Made by a program: the position numbers and the translations under genes
The notes under the pieces: model-generated
Database searches by the model: none
The model's input: the letters and a program-made list of their open reading frames with translations, nothing else
What the model was told of the DNA's origin: nothing
Shown here: positions 1 to 12,560 of the stretch, in pieces
Layout: each line of letters begins with the position of its first letter
Position numbering within the stretch: position 1 is the stretch's first letter
Assembly: GCF_026262505.1 (NCBI RefSeq)
Contig: NC_067203.1
Span: 1,426,001-1,490,000 of the forward strand
DNA length: 64,000 nt
Direction of reading: 5' to 3'
Source: Trichomonas vaginalis G3
Lineage: Eukaryota; Parabasalia; Trichomonadida; Trichomonadidae

Positions 1-829
1 GTACAACATTCACTTGAATTAAAACAATAACAAGTGTTTGTTGTTCACTGAGCAACTTTGAGAAGAATCATTTGTGATTCTTGTCAAAGTTGAATCAAAG
101 ACAACAATTGATAGACAATTGTTGTCTTTGTGTACAACATTCACTTGAATTATAAACAATAACAAGTGTTTGTTGTTCACTGAGCAACTTTGAGAAGAAT
201 CATTTGTGATTCTTGTCAAAGTTGAATCAAAGACAACAATTGATAGACAATTGTTGTCTTTGTGTACAACATTCACTTGAATTATAAACAATAACAAGTG
301 TTTGTTGTTCACTGAGCAACTTTGAGAAGAATCATTTGTGATTCTTGTCAAAGTTGAATCAAAGACAACAATTGATAGACAATTGTTGTCTTTGTGTACA
401 ACATTCACTTGAATTATAAACAATAACAAGTGTTTGTTGTTCACTGAGCAACTTTGAGAAGAATCATTTGTGATTCTTGTCAAAGTTGAATCAAAGACAA
501 CAATTGATAGACAATGGTTGTCTATGTGTTCGATAAACACGTGTTATTTATGAATATTCACGTGTTTGTTGTTCACTGAGCAACTTTTAGAAGAATCATT
601 TTGTAATACTTTGAAACACAAAATAGCATATTATGCTTTTATTTATCTATATGTGTCATTTTAGGAGACATTGTCTATGCAAGTCTCCCAGAATGACACA
701 TTCATACACAATCTTCTTCTGATTGTGTATCTTTTGTCAACAAAGTGCAACAGTGCACTGTTATTGTGTGCTATGTGTCATTGTGGGAGACATTGTCTAT
801 GCAAGTCTCCCAGAATTACACATTCTTCT
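1..829. repeat. 132-bp palindromic satellite, left inverted arm
   Basis: Positions 1 to about 530 hold four tandem copies of a 132-bp unit (131 bp in the first copy), followed by about 300 bp of related single-copy sequence containing hairpins such as GGGAGACATTGTCTATGC with its GTCTCCC partner. Each 132-bp unit is three imperfect palindromes in a row: one around GACAACAATTGATAGACAATTG, one around GAAGAATCATTTGTGATTCT, and one pairing CACTTG with CAAGTG. The whole arm is the reverse complement of 1865-3195. Because 132 is 44 codons, a repeat-encoded reading frame stays open on the minus strand. I see no sign that it is a gene. The arm is cut by the window start, so its outer end is unknown. 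Confidence 0.9.
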
Positions 830-834
830 CAAAT

Positions 835-1860
835 GTTCTTACACTCTATTAAAACTATTCATAAATACAATTTCAATCTTATCCTCATTTTCTTACTATT
901 ACACATATCGAATCCCAACCTACTGAAACACTTATTCCTCACAATCATTCGCAAATTTTTCTAATCTATGTTTTCTCAACTATTATCCTTTACCTTCATA
1001 ACAGCATTTAAATATTCCTAATGAAATTTAATGTTTTCATATTAAATACTTAATCACACAAAAATTATATTATCAAATTTTTATATCATTCTTAAATTCC
1101 AGATTATATTGCTTACTTTGCAAGCTAACTATAATATAGTGTGATAGCCTTATTGAACTTTGATCAAATACTCCTTCGTCCGTTAAAAATTAAGATGCGT
1201 TTAAAAAATCGGAAAAAATTCTTTTGTTTTATTTTTAATTTTTCAACCGATAAAACTTTTTAGAAAAACTCCAAATTCCAAGAAATGCTTAGATTCAATA
1301 TGAAGAACATATTCATACAGTCATTTCGTTTCAAATTTCAATTTTCAAATCGAACAAAGCTGCAAATTTGAATACTTTACAAAATTTTGAAACGTCTTTT
1401 CCCGAATGAATATTGAGTTTCAAGCCGGACAAGCTATAGACTTATGACCCACTCTATCATTTTGGTTTTTTTTGCAAAACGTGGGTAAACACCCATCTCA
1501 TAACACATTTTTTGCAAAATTTGGTAAAATCCGTGTAAATGCTCAGATACATGTGGCCAATAATATTTGAATATTGACAGGTCCGGATATTAGGTTTAAA
1601 TAGCTGATTTAATTCGAAATATGAAAAAAGATGAAATCTCAATGTAATATAGTAAATTAAGAATCAGTATGAATGGTTATATGATTTTGATAAAAGAAAA
1701 CTGAATGAAATAGAAAAAAAATTTGATTCTTAGAATTTGAAAGTAATGAAAGAAGAAAAAGTGGATGTAAAGGAGGTTTTATGATAAGGTATTGTCGGGT
1801 ATTAGAAGTAAATATGTTGAAGAGAGATATTCAGTTAATATGAGACAAAATTAAAACAAG
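835..1860. other. AT-rich spacer between satellite arms, no gene seen
   Basis: About 1 kb of AT-rich single-copy DNA separates the two inverted satellite arms. No convincing coding region, RNA gene or further repeat is visible. If the structure is a fold-back transposable element this would be its core, but no transposase-like frame is present. Confidence 0.6.
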
Positions 1861-1864
1861 AATT

Positions 1865-3195
1865 GAAGATTGTGTATGAATGTGTCATTCTGGGAGACTT
1901 GCATAGACAATGTCTCCCACAATGACACATAGCACACAATAACAGTGCACTGTTGCACTTTGTTGACAAAAGATACACAATCAGAAGAAGATTGTGTATG
2001 AATGTGTCATTCTGGGAGACTTGCATAGACAATGTCTCCTAAAATGACACATATAGATAAATAAAAGCATAATATGCTATTTTGTGTTTCAAAGTATTAC
2101 AAAATGATTCTTCTAAAAGTTGCTCAGTGAACAACAAACACGTGAATATTCATAAATAACACGTGTTTATCGAACACATAGACAACCATTGTCTATCAAT
2201 TGTTGTCTTTGATTCAACTTTGACAAGAATCACAAATGATTCTTCTCAAAGTTGCTCAGTGAACAACAAACACTTGTTATTGTTTATAATTCAAGTGAAT
2301 GTTGTACACAAAGACAACAATTGTCTATCAATTGTTGTCTTTGATTCAACTTTGACAAGAATCACAAATGATTCTTCTCAAAGTTGCTCAGTGAACAACA
2401 AACACTTGTTATTGTTTATAATTCAAGTGAATGTTGTACACAAAGACAACAATTGTCTATCAATTGTTGTCTTTGATTCAACTTTGACAAGAATCACAAA
2501 TGATTCTTCTCAAAGTTGCTCAGTGAACAACAAACACTTGTTATTGTTTATAATTCAAGTGAATGTTGTACACAAAGACAACAATTGTCTATCAATTGTT
2601 GTCTTTGATTCAACTTTGACAAGAATCACAAATGATTCTTCTCAAAGTTGCTCAGTGAACAACAAACACTTGTTATTGTTTATAATTCAAGTGAATGTTG
2701 TACACAAAGACAACAATTGTCTATCAATTGTTGTCTTTGATTCAACTTTGACAAGAATCACAAATGATTCTTCTCAAAGTTGCTCAGTGAACAACAAACA
2801 CTTGTTATTGTTTATAATTCAAGTGAATGTTGTACACAAAGACAACAATTGTCTATCAATTGTTGTCTTTGATTCAACTTTGACAAGAATCACAAATGAT
2901 TCTTCTCAAAGTTGCTCAGTGAACAACAAACACTTGTTATTGTTTATAATTCAAGTGAATGTTGTACACAAAGACAACAATTGTCTATCAATTGTTGTCT
3001 TTGATTCAACTTTGACAAGAATCACAAATGATTCTTCTCAAAGTTGCTCAGTGAACAACAAACACTTGTTATTGTTTATAATTCAAGTGAATGTTGTACA
3101 CAAAGACAACAATTGTCTATCAATTGTTGTCTTTGATTCAACTTTGACAAGAATCACAAATGATTCTTCTCAAAGTTGCTCAGTGAACAACACCC
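1865..3195. repeat. 132-bp palindromic satellite, right inverted arm
   Basis: This is the mirror of the left arm: about 300 bp of hairpin-rich sequence, then about eight near-identical 132-bp units up to 3195, where the similarity stops abruptly. A 345-residue plus-strand frame (2163-3200) runs through the array with a 44-residue period, because the unit length is a multiple of three. The copies are nearly identical at every codon position, which points to recent tandem amplification and not to protein selection. I treat it as non-coding. Confidence 0.9.
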
Positions 3196-4706
3196 ATTAA
3201 TTCTTTTTGATATTACACATTAAGCTAACCAACCACACCAGTCATTTTATTTATATAGCTTTTATCCGTAACATTTTTAAAGGGCGTCAAAAATTTTCTC
3301 ACTGGGTTTTCGTCTATCAATCCCAGCTCATTATATACGCAACCAATCAAAAATCTGATATGGGAGTCCAAGGCTAACTTTTTGTTGTCTACTTAATAAA
3401 AGAGGAAGCAGCATTAGTGAGAATAATCGCAAATATTCAATTTAAATTATCTTTTTATTTTTAATTTAAAGTGACAAAAAGAATAAAAAACCTATTCTAA
3501 GGCATGTTGTTATGTAAATGAGACTAGACATCATATTTTATGTTATGAAAAAAAAATATTTAGAATTTTAGAACAAAATAAATAGAAAAAATAGCATAAC
3601 TTATGGATGTGCGTATATTAAATTTAATAAATTAAGAGAAATTATTTTTGGCGCCAAAATTATTCGTTAACTCTCAAATTTTTCTGAGTCAATAAGCCGC
3701 CAAAAAAGTGTCATTTCTTTATAGGAAAGGAAACCTATTTGACGAACAATCCGGACACTAGTGCCTCAGCGAATTTCCCCAAACCCACCAATCCCCTCCC
3801 TGCTGTTGTGCACCATCGATGGAAAGTAAGTCATCAATAGTCTCTTTTCCTGATTTCAAGCTAACGTTAGATCATTCATGAAAGAAATCATTGCCTTTCA
3901 TCAGAGACTTTCGTTATAACTGCGCTGCTCTCAAGTTCATCTTGAGAAATTTACGTAATAACTGAATTCCCAAAGTTCTTTAGGTGATCCAAAACACTGT
4001 AGCTGCTTGAACTTTGGACGAGCCTCGCACCCCAGAGAATAGAAATCCCAATCTTGCTCATGTTTAGTTGAATTAGTCTGCAGCAGTACAGCTCTGATAC
4101 CACAAGATCGTGATGTATACAAAGTCACAACGCTATTTGATTCAACAACTAGCTAGTTTTGACATCAAATTGCAAAATTTGACTTCGTTATGAGCTCTTT
4201 GTAGCAAAAATACATTACACTTAAAGACTAGTTGCTAGACTGTAGTAGTTTGTTCGTATATATCTATTTTTCCCCAACGTATTGCATACTACATTTTGAC
4301 AAGACTTGCAACCTTATAGTAACCTCGTTGGGAATTGTTCAAGCAAAGCGTAGGTAGTTAAGGTCGAGTAAGAGTTCTTCTTAAATCTTTCACTGAATGT
4401 AGTAGGTGTTGGAAGAACTGTTCTCTAAAGCGATACAGTTGCGCTACATGTTCGTCAACTTGTCTAGAAATAAATATATCATTTGTTTTATACGTTTTTT
4501 CGTAATAAATCTATTTGTATTTGTTGTATTTGAGTATGAAGATAACAAAAACTACGGCATAAGACGCAGTACACTGGGCTTCGTTGCCATTTTATTTACC
4601 ATGTTAAGAATAAACTTAACAGACATGCTTTGTTTTCGACGAAGCCATCTAAAATAACGTACATCTAAATAAAACTAAAAAACTGTAAAATTTCTTTATT
4701 TGATAG
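3196..4706. other. Intergenic stretch, no gene recognised
   Basis: About 1.5 kb between the satellite structure and the fold-back element. The part at 3720-4400 is somewhat richer in GC and holds short frames (for example 3937-4128 on the minus strand) that I cannot match to any family. It could be a decayed host gene. The rest is AT-rich with nothing identifiable. Confidence 0.5.
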
Positions 4707-7700
4707 TATACTTCAAATTATGCACTATACCTTCTAGAATTCTATAACACTCTTTGCATATAATTTTTTTAAAAAAAAGTTATATCTCGACAAAAATATG
4801 ATTTATCAATAGAGTATGTAAAATAAAACTCATTCGCATTATTAAAAAATCGTAAATCTTTCCAAAAAAATTTTGAATTACAAATTTTAAAACTTAAAAC
4901 AACATTTTTTGAAGCGAAAAAACGAAATCTAATTTTTTTTGGAAAATTTAGAATAAATAGAGCTCTTTAACTCGTCGAATACAAATTGTTTTCAAGTTTT
5001 TTTCGACCGGAAATTGAACTTTTAGAGTTTATACAATAAGATTCACATGAAAAAATACGGGTTTAACAAAGAAATCACCAATATAAAGGTTTTTTAGTAG
5101 AACGAGATTGATAAAAACTATGGTATGATAAAAAGACGATAATTTTTTGGCGGGATAATTGAAGAATATGAATGATTCGAATTACAGACATACTCTAGTC
5201 CGAAACTTACTATGGTTCGTGACTTATTTTTGACACAGAATAGCTGTAGACTAAGGCTTACTCTAGATCCAGACTTATTATACAATTAAATTTGCTTTTG
5301 GAATAAGACTTAATTTTAGTTACAAACTTATCTTAATATCAGACTTATATTTAGAATCAGACTTACTTTAGTCTAGAACTTACATTTAGAATCAGACTTC
5401 CATTTCAAGTCAGACTTACTTTCGTCCGAAACTTACATTTAGTCAGACTTACTTTCATCCAGACTTACATTTCAGTCAGACTTACATACTTACTTTCGTC
5501 CGAGACTTACATTTCAAGTCAGACTTACTTTCTTCCAAGACTTACATTTCAAGTCAGACTTACTTTCGTCCGAGACTTACATTTCAAGTCAGACTTCCAT
5601 TTCAAGTCTGTCTTACTTTCGTCCGAAACTTACATTTCAAGTCTGTCTTACTTTCGTCCGAAACTTACATTTCAAGTCATACTTACTTTCGTCCGAGACT
5701 TACATTTCAAGTCATACTTACTTTCGTCCGAGACTTACATTTCAAGTCTGTCTTACTTTCGTCCGAAACTTACATTTCAAGTCATACTTACTTTCGTCCG
5801 AGACTTACATTTCAAGTCATACTTACTTTCGTCCGAGACTTACATTTCAAGTCATACTTACTTTCGTCCGAGACTTACATTTCAAGTCATACTTACTTTC
5901 GTCCGAGACTTACATTTCAAGTCAGACTTACTTTCATCCGAGACTTACATTTCTAGTCAGACTTACTTTCGTCCGAGACTTACATTTCAAGTCAGACTTA
6001 CTTTCATCCGAGACTTACATTTCTAGTCAGACTTACATTTCAAGTTATACTTACTTTCGTCCGAGACTTACATTTCAAGTCAGACTTACTTTCTTCCAAG
6101 ACTTACATTTCAAGTCAGACTTACTTTCGTCCGAGACTTACATTTCAAGTCATACTTACTTTCGTCCGAGACTTACATTTCTAGTCAGACTTACATTTCA
6201 AGTCTGTCTTACTTTCGTCCAAGACTTACATTTCAAGTCAGACTTACTTTCTTCCAAGACTTACATTTCAAGTCATACTTACTTTCGTCCGAGACTTACA
6301 TTTCAAGTCATACTTACTTTCGTCCGAGACTTACATTTCAAGTCATACTTACTTTCGTCCGAGACTTACATTTCAAGTCTGACTTACTTTCGTCCGAAAC
6401 TTACATTTCAAGTCAGACTTACTTTCTTCCAAGACTTACATTTCAAGTCAGACTTACTTTCATCCGAGACTTACATTTCAAGTCATACTTACTTTCGTCC
6501 GAGACTTACATTTCAAGTCTGTCTTACTTTCGTCCAAGACTTACATTTCAAGTCTGACTTACTTTCGTCCGAAACTTACATTTCAAGTCAGACTTACTTT
6601 CGTCCGAGACTTACATTTCAAGTCATACTTACTTTCGTCCGAGACTTACATTTCAAGTCAGACTTACTTTCGTCCGAGACTTACATTTCAAGTCAGACTT
6701 ACTTTCGTCCGAAACTTACATTTCAAGTCAGACTTACTTTCGTCCGAGACTTACATTTCAACTCTGACTTACTTTCGTCCGAGACTTAAATTTCTAGTCA
6801 GACTTACTTTCGTCCGAGACTTACATTTCAAGTCAGACTTACTTTCGTCCGAGACTTACATTTCAAGTCATACTTACTTTCGTCCGAGACTTACATTTCA
6901 AGTCAGACTTACTTTCGTCCGAAACTTACATTTCAAGTCAGACTTACTTTCGTCCGAAACTTACATTTCAACTCTGACTTACTTTCGTCCGAGACTTACA
7001 TTTCAAGTCATACTTACTTTCGTCCGAGACTTACATTTCAACTCTGACTTACTTTCGTCCGAGACTTACATTTCAACTCTGACTTACTTTCGTCCGAGAC
7101 TTAAATTTCTAGTCAGACTTACTTTCGTCCGAGACTTACATTTCAAGTCAGACTTACATTTCAAGTCAGACTTACTTTCTTCCAAGACTTACTTTCGTCC
7201 GAAACTTACATTTCAAGTCTGTCTTACTTTCGTCCGAGACTTACATTTCAAGTCTGTCTTACTTTCGTCCGAAACTTACATTTCAAGTCAGACTTACTTT
7301 CGTCCGAGACTTACATTTCAAGTCATACTTACTTTCGTCCGAGACTTACATTTCAAGTCAGACTTACTTTCGTCCGAGACTTACATTTCAAGTCATACTT
7401 ACTTTCGTCCGAGACTTACATTTCAAGTCATACTTACTTTCGTCCGAGACTTACATTTCAAGTCAGACTTACTTTCGTCCGAGACTTACATTTCAAGTCA
7501 GACTTACTTTCGTCCGAGACTTACATTTCAAGTCAGACTTACTTTCGTCCAAGACTTACATTTCAAGTCAAACTTACTTTCGTCCAAGACTTACATTTCA
7601 AGTCTGTCTTACTTTCGTCCGAGACTTACATTTCAAGTCATACTTACTTTCGTCCGAAACTTACATTTCAAGTCAGACTTACTTTCGTCCGAGACTTACA

Positions 7701-7838
7701 TTTCAAGTCATACTTACATTAATATCAAACTTATATTAACCTACGACTTACTTTTATTCCCAGACATCTTGATCCACACTGACATTGAAAACTACTCATA
7801 CATCTAAAGCCACTCAAACATCTAGATCCACTACGACA
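4707..7838 (+). repeat. Long inverted arm (left) with 35-bp satellite
   Basis: From about 5390 to 7705 this arm consists of roughly 65 copies of a 35-bp unit built from ACTTACTTTCGTCCGAG and ACTTACATTTCAAGTCAG, with variants at a few positions and some partial units. It is flanked outside by about 650 bp and inside by about 130 bp of unique sequence that also occur inverted in the right arm. Confidence 0.95.
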
Positions 7839-8160
7839 TGGAGATCCACTCAAACATAATTTTTGCTCTCTAACTACATTTTTATATGATTTTACAACCT
7901 AAATTTTCTTCTTTACCTAAAGATTATTCGCAATATCTGAATGTCATTAATTAATTGAGATATTCAAGTTTTGACAGCGGATTTGGAAAGCAGACTTGAT
8001 GGAGATTTTAAATCTGATGTCAAATCTTGGTTTTGTGCATTATTGGAAGAGAAAAAAGGGTGTTAATTGCAAATCTTAAATATAGGTTTTTACGAAAAAT
8101 GTAATTAGGGTTAGAATCATAGAAAGATGTATCTGTCAGACATTGTTATGTGTGACAGAT

Positions 8161-8990
8161 AATATTGCATCTCATAGACACTGTTGCATCTGTCAGACAC
8201 TTTTGCATCTCATAGACACTGTTGCATCTGTCAGACACTGTTGCATCTCATAGACACTGTTGCATCTCATAGACACTGTTGCATCTCATAGACACTGTTG
8301 CATCTGTCAGACACTGTTGCATCTCATAGACACTGTTGCATCTCATAGACACTGTTGCATCTGTCAGACACTGTTGCATCTCATAGACACTGTTGCATCT
8401 GTCAGACACTGTTGCATCTCATAGACACTGTTGCATCTGTCAGACACTGTTGCATCTCATAGACACTGTTGCATCTCATAGACACTGTTGCATCTGTCAG
8501 ACACTGTTGCATCTCATAGACACTGTTGCATCTGTCAGACACTGTTGCATCTCATAGACACTGTTGCATCTGTCAGACACTGTTGCATCTCATAGACACT
8601 GTTGCATCTGTCAGACACTGTTGCATCTCATAGACACTGTTGCATCTCATAGACACTGTTGCATCTCATAGACACTGTTGCATCTCATAGACACTGTTGC
8701 ATCTCATAGACACTGTTGCATCTGTCAGACACTGTTGCATCTCATAGACACTGTTGCATCTGTCAGACACTGTTGCATCTCATAGACACTGTTGCATCTG
8801 TCAGACACTGTTGCATCTCATAGACACTGTTGCATCTCATAGACACTGTTGCATCTCATAGACACTGTTGCATCTCATAGACACTGTTATATCTCTCAGA
8901 CACTATTGCATCTGTCAGACACTTTTGCATCTCATAGACACTGTTGCATCTCTCAGACACTATGCCATCTCATTAACACTGTTGCATCTT
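8161..8990 (+). repeat. 19-bp satellite with two interspersed variants
   Basis: About 43 tandem copies of a 19-bp unit. Two variants, GCATCTCATAGACACTGTT and GCATCTGTCAGACACTGTT, are mixed in irregular order. The array occurs once, in the core of the fold-back element, and is not part of the inverted arms. Copies near the right end (8890-9060) decay progressively. No coding role is evident. Confidence 0.95.
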
Positions 8991-9205
8991 TCATTGACTT
9001 TTTTATCTCTCAGGAAATATTTTATCTCTATAATATTTTTTATATCTCCCAAACTTTTACATCTTTCTGATTAATTTTTTTATCCTTTTTCATTCTGTTC
9101 TGTATATCGAATCTTTATATAACAAATAATTAAATAGTTTCTCATATTTATTAACTATTTTTATAAACAATAATCATACACATTTTATTCATATAAATAT
9201 TTTTT

Positions 9206-9868
9206 TCACAAACCATTTTTCCTCTTCCTTCTTACAACAAAATCTGGATCTCTTTCCTTGTCTTTATTATCAAAAACTTCTTCGATAATTTTTGAAATCA
9301 TGTCTTTGTTTTGCTGATATTCATCTGATTCTTCCGGAAGATATGCATTACTTAATGCCAAATCTATCACTTCTGGATGTGTTTTTCTTAATGATGATAT
9401 ATAATGAATTGCCTGAATTGTATCATAATCGATGTTCATCCCAAGATTAAACATGAAACTTGTTGCCTTGTCAATTGACGGAAGATTTAAAATGCGTTGA
9501 ACAAGACTTTTAACTCCTATATCTGGAGTTACTTGTTCTTCATACAAGTAAATTTCGTTCTCAACTTTGGTTGTAAATGTTTTCCGAGCCGAAATTTTGC
9601 ATTGTTCATTTTTCCGATCACCCTTTCCTATCGGATTGTCTTCATCATCATAAACTAGAATATTCTTCGAACTATTGAATTCCAATTTTCCAATATGAAA
9701 TGCTTTAGGTTTTTCTAAATCGGCCGGTTTTACATCTAAGATGTTATGAATACATGGAATATGAACACCATATAGTTTATAAACATTTTCCATGTTGCAG
9801 TTGCATTTACAATGCTGTTCGACTTTATTTTTAATTGCCGAAATTTTCAATTTTCTATAAAGTTTCAT
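9206..9868 (-). CDS. SWIM zinc-finger protein, probable MULE transposase C-terminal part
   Basis: A 220-residue lysine-rich protein. Near the N-terminus (about residues 19-42) it has CKCNC, then a gap, then GVHIPCIH. This fits the SWIM zinc-finger pattern CxC...CxH that ends Mutator-like transposases. Downstream is a charged region and a basic C-terminus (RRKRKNG). Full MULE transposases are several hundred residues long with an upstream DDE core, which is absent here: the frame starts about 20 bp inside the right arm. It may therefore be the leftover 3' part of a transposase, or an accessory DNA-binding protein. It is the only gene in the element. The SWIM call rests on pattern alone. Confidence 0.5.
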   Translation of the reverse strand: MKLYRKLKISAIKNKVEQHCKCNCNMENVYKLYGVHIPCIHNILDVKPADLEKPKAFHIGKLEFNSSKNILVYDDEDNPIGKGDRKNEQCKISARKTFTTKVENEIYLYEEQVTPDIGVKSLVQRILNLPSIDKATSFMFNLGMNIDYDTIQAIHYISSLRKTHPEVIDLALSNAYLPEESDEYQQNKDMISKIIEEVFDNKDKERDPDFVVRRKRKNGL

Positions 9869-9889
9869 TACATTATCATTTTTTGGATT

Positions 9890-12560
9890 ATGTTTGAGTG
9901 GCTTTAGATGTATGAGTAGTTTTCAATGTCAGTGTGGATCAAGATGTCTGGGAATAAAAGTAAGTCGTAGGTTAATATAAGTTTGATATTAATGTAAGTA
10001 TGACTTGAAATGTAAGTCTCGGACGAAAGTAAGTCTGACTTGAAATGTAAGTTTCGGACGAAAGTAAGACAGACTTGAAATGTAAGTCTCGGACGAAAGT
10101 AAGTCTTGGAAGAAAGTAAGTCTGACTTGAAATGTAAGTCTCGGACGAAAGTAAGTATGACTTGAAATGTAAGTCTCGGACGAAAGTAAGACAGACTTGA
10201 AATGTAAGTCTCGGACGAAAGTAAGTCTTGGAAGAAAGTAAGTCTGACTTGAAATGTAAGTTTCGGACGAAAGTAAATGACTTGAAATGTAAGTCTCGGA
10301 CAAAAGTAAGACAGACTTGAAATGAAAGTTTCGGACGAAAGTAAGACAGACTTGAAATGGAAGTCTGACTTGAAATGTAAGTCTCGGACGAAAGTAAGAC
10401 AGACTTGAAATGTAAGTCTCGGACGAAAGTAAGTATGACTTGAAATGTAAGTCTCGGACGAAAGTAAGTCTGACTTGAAATGTAAGTCTCGGACGAAAGT
10501 AAGACAGACTTGAAATGTAAGTCTCGGATGAAAGTAAGTCTGACTTGAAATGTAAGTCTCGGACGAAAGTAAGTATGACTTGAAATGTAAGTCTCGGACG
10601 AAAGTAAGTATGACTTGAAATGTAAGTCTCGGACGAAAGTAAGTCTGACTTGAAATGTAAGTCTCGGACGAAAGTAAGTATGACTTGAAATGTAAGTCTC
10701 GGACGAAAGTAAGTCTGACTTGAAATGTAAGTCTCGGACGAAAGTAAGTATGACTTGAAATGTAAGTCTCGGACGAAAGTAAGTCTGACTTGAAATGTAA
10801 GTTTCGGACGAAAGTAAGACAGACTTGAAATGTAAGTCTCGGACGAAAGTAAGTATGACTTGAAATGTAAGTCTCGGACGAAAGTAAGTATGACTTGAAA
10901 TGTAAGTCTCGGACGAAAGTAAGTATGACTTGAAATGTAAGTCTCGGACGAAAGTAAGTATGACTTGAAATGTAAGTCTCGGACGAAAGTAAGTATGACT
11001 TGAAATGTAAGTCTCGGACGAAAGTAAGTCTGACTTGAAATGTAAGTCTCGGACGAAAGTAAGTATGACTTGAAATGTAAGTCTCGGACGAAAGTAAGAC
11101 AGACTTGAAATGAAAGTTTCGGACGAAAGTAAGACAGACTTGAAATGGAAGTCTGACTTGAAATGTAAGTCTCGGACGAAAGTAAGTATGACTTGAAATG
11201 TAAGTCTCGGACGAAAGTAAGTCTGACTTGAAATGTAAGTCTCGGACGAAAGTAAGACAGACTTGAAATGTAAGTTTCGGACGAAAGTAAGACAGACTTG
11301 AAATGGAAGTCTGACTTGAAATGTAAGTCTCGGACGAAAGTAAGTCTGACTTGAAATGTAAGTTTCGGACGAAAGTAAGTCTGACTTGAAATGTAAGTCT
11401 CGGACGAAAGTAAGTATGACTTGAAATGTAAGTCTCGGACGAAAGTAAGTCTGACTTGAAATGTAAGTCTCGGACGAAAGTAAGTATGACTTGAAATGTA
11501 AGTCTCGGACGAAAGTAAGTATGACTTGAAATGTAAGTCTCGGACGAAAGTAAGTCTTGGAAGAAAGTAAGTCTGACTTGAAATGTAAGTCTCGGACGAA
11601 AGTAAGTATGACTTGAAATGTAAGTCTCGGACGAAAGTAAGTCTCGGACGAAAGTAAGTATGACTTGAAATGTAAGTTTCGGACGAAAGTAAGACAGACT
11701 TGAAATGTAAGTTTCGGACGAAAGTAAGACAGACTTGAAATGGAAGTCTGACTTGAAATGTAAGTCTCGGACGAAAGTAAGTCTGACTTGAAATGTAAGT
11801 CTTGGAAGAAAGTAAGTCTGACTTGAAATGTAAGTCTCGGACGAAAGTAAGTCTGACTTGAAATGGAAGTCTGATTCTAAATGTAAGTTCTAGACTAAAG
11901 TAAGTCTGATTCTAAATATAAGTCTGATATTAAGATAAGTTTGTAACTAAAATTAAGTCTTATTCCAAAAGCAAATTTAATTGTATAATAAGTCTGGATC
12001 TAGAGTAAGCCTTAGTCTACAGCTATTCTGTGTCAAAAATAAGTCACGAACCATAGTAAGTTTCGGACTAGAGTATGTCTGTAATTCGAATCATTCATAT
12101 TCTTCAATTATCCCGCCAAAAAATTATCGTCTTTTTATCATACCATAGTTTTTATCAATCTCGTTCTACTAAAAAACCTTTATATTGGTGATTTCTTTGT
12201 TAAACCCGTATTTTTTCATGTGAATCTTATTGTATAAACTCTAAAAGTTCAATTTCCGGTCGAAAAAAACTTGAGAACAATTTGTATTCGACGAGTTAAA
12301 GAGCTCTATTTATTCTAAATTTTCCAAAAAAAAATTAGATTTCGTTTTTTCGCTTCAAAAAATGTTGTTTTAAGTTTTAAAATTTGTAATTCAAAATTTT
12401 TTTGGAAAGATTTACGATTTTTTAATAATGCGAATGAGTTTTATTTTACATACTCTATTGATAAATCATATTTTTGTCGAGATATAACTTTTTTTTAAAA
12501 AAATTATATGCAAAGAGTGTTATAGAATTCTAGAAGGTATAGTGCATAATTTGAAGTATA
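9890..12560 (-). repeat. Long inverted arm (right) with 35-bp satellite
   Basis: Reverse complement of the left arm. About 54 copies of the 35-bp unit lie at 9990-11880, then about 650 bp of unique sequence ending in GTGCATAATTTGAAGTATA at 12560. The two arms differ in copy number and variant order within the satellite but are near-identical in the unique outer part, so the satellite has been changing faster than the ends. Confidence 0.95.

Larger units (their letters stand above)
4707..12560. mobile_element. Fold-back DNA transposon, probably MULE-like
   Basis: A 7.9-kb element bounded by very long inverted arms (4707-7838 and 9890-12560). The outer ~650 bp of each arm is unique sequence, matching from TATACTTCAAATTATGCAC inward, and the rest is 35-bp satellite. 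The core holds a 19-bp satellite and one gene with a SWIM-type zinc-finger pattern, the usual C-terminal mark of Mutator-like (MULE) transposases. MULE families are known in T. vaginalis. No catalytic DDE domain is visible, so this copy looks non-autonomous or truncated. The right arm stops exactly where the poly-A end of Maverick A begins, and no target duplication is visible, so the original outer right end may be lost. Confidence 0.65.

Noticed and set aside
19-3200. Periodic 173- and 345-residue frames as secreted or surface repeat proteins
   Set aside because: They arise because the satellite unit is 132 bp. Copies are near-identical at all codon positions and the same frame occurs mirrored in both arms.
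3937-4128. Possible 63-aa minus-strand gene
   Set aside because: Slightly higher GC than the surroundings, but no family match, no start signal and no extension; left as unresolved intergenic DNA.
8849-9074. Short frames over the 19-bp satellite and over the 35-bp satellite (9989-10303)
   Set aside because: They simply read the tandem repeats and have no non-repeat coding context.
5390-11880. CRISPR-like array (35-bp repeats)
   Set aside because: There are no unique spacers between the repeats; it is a head-to-tail satellite present in inverted arms, in a eukaryotic context.
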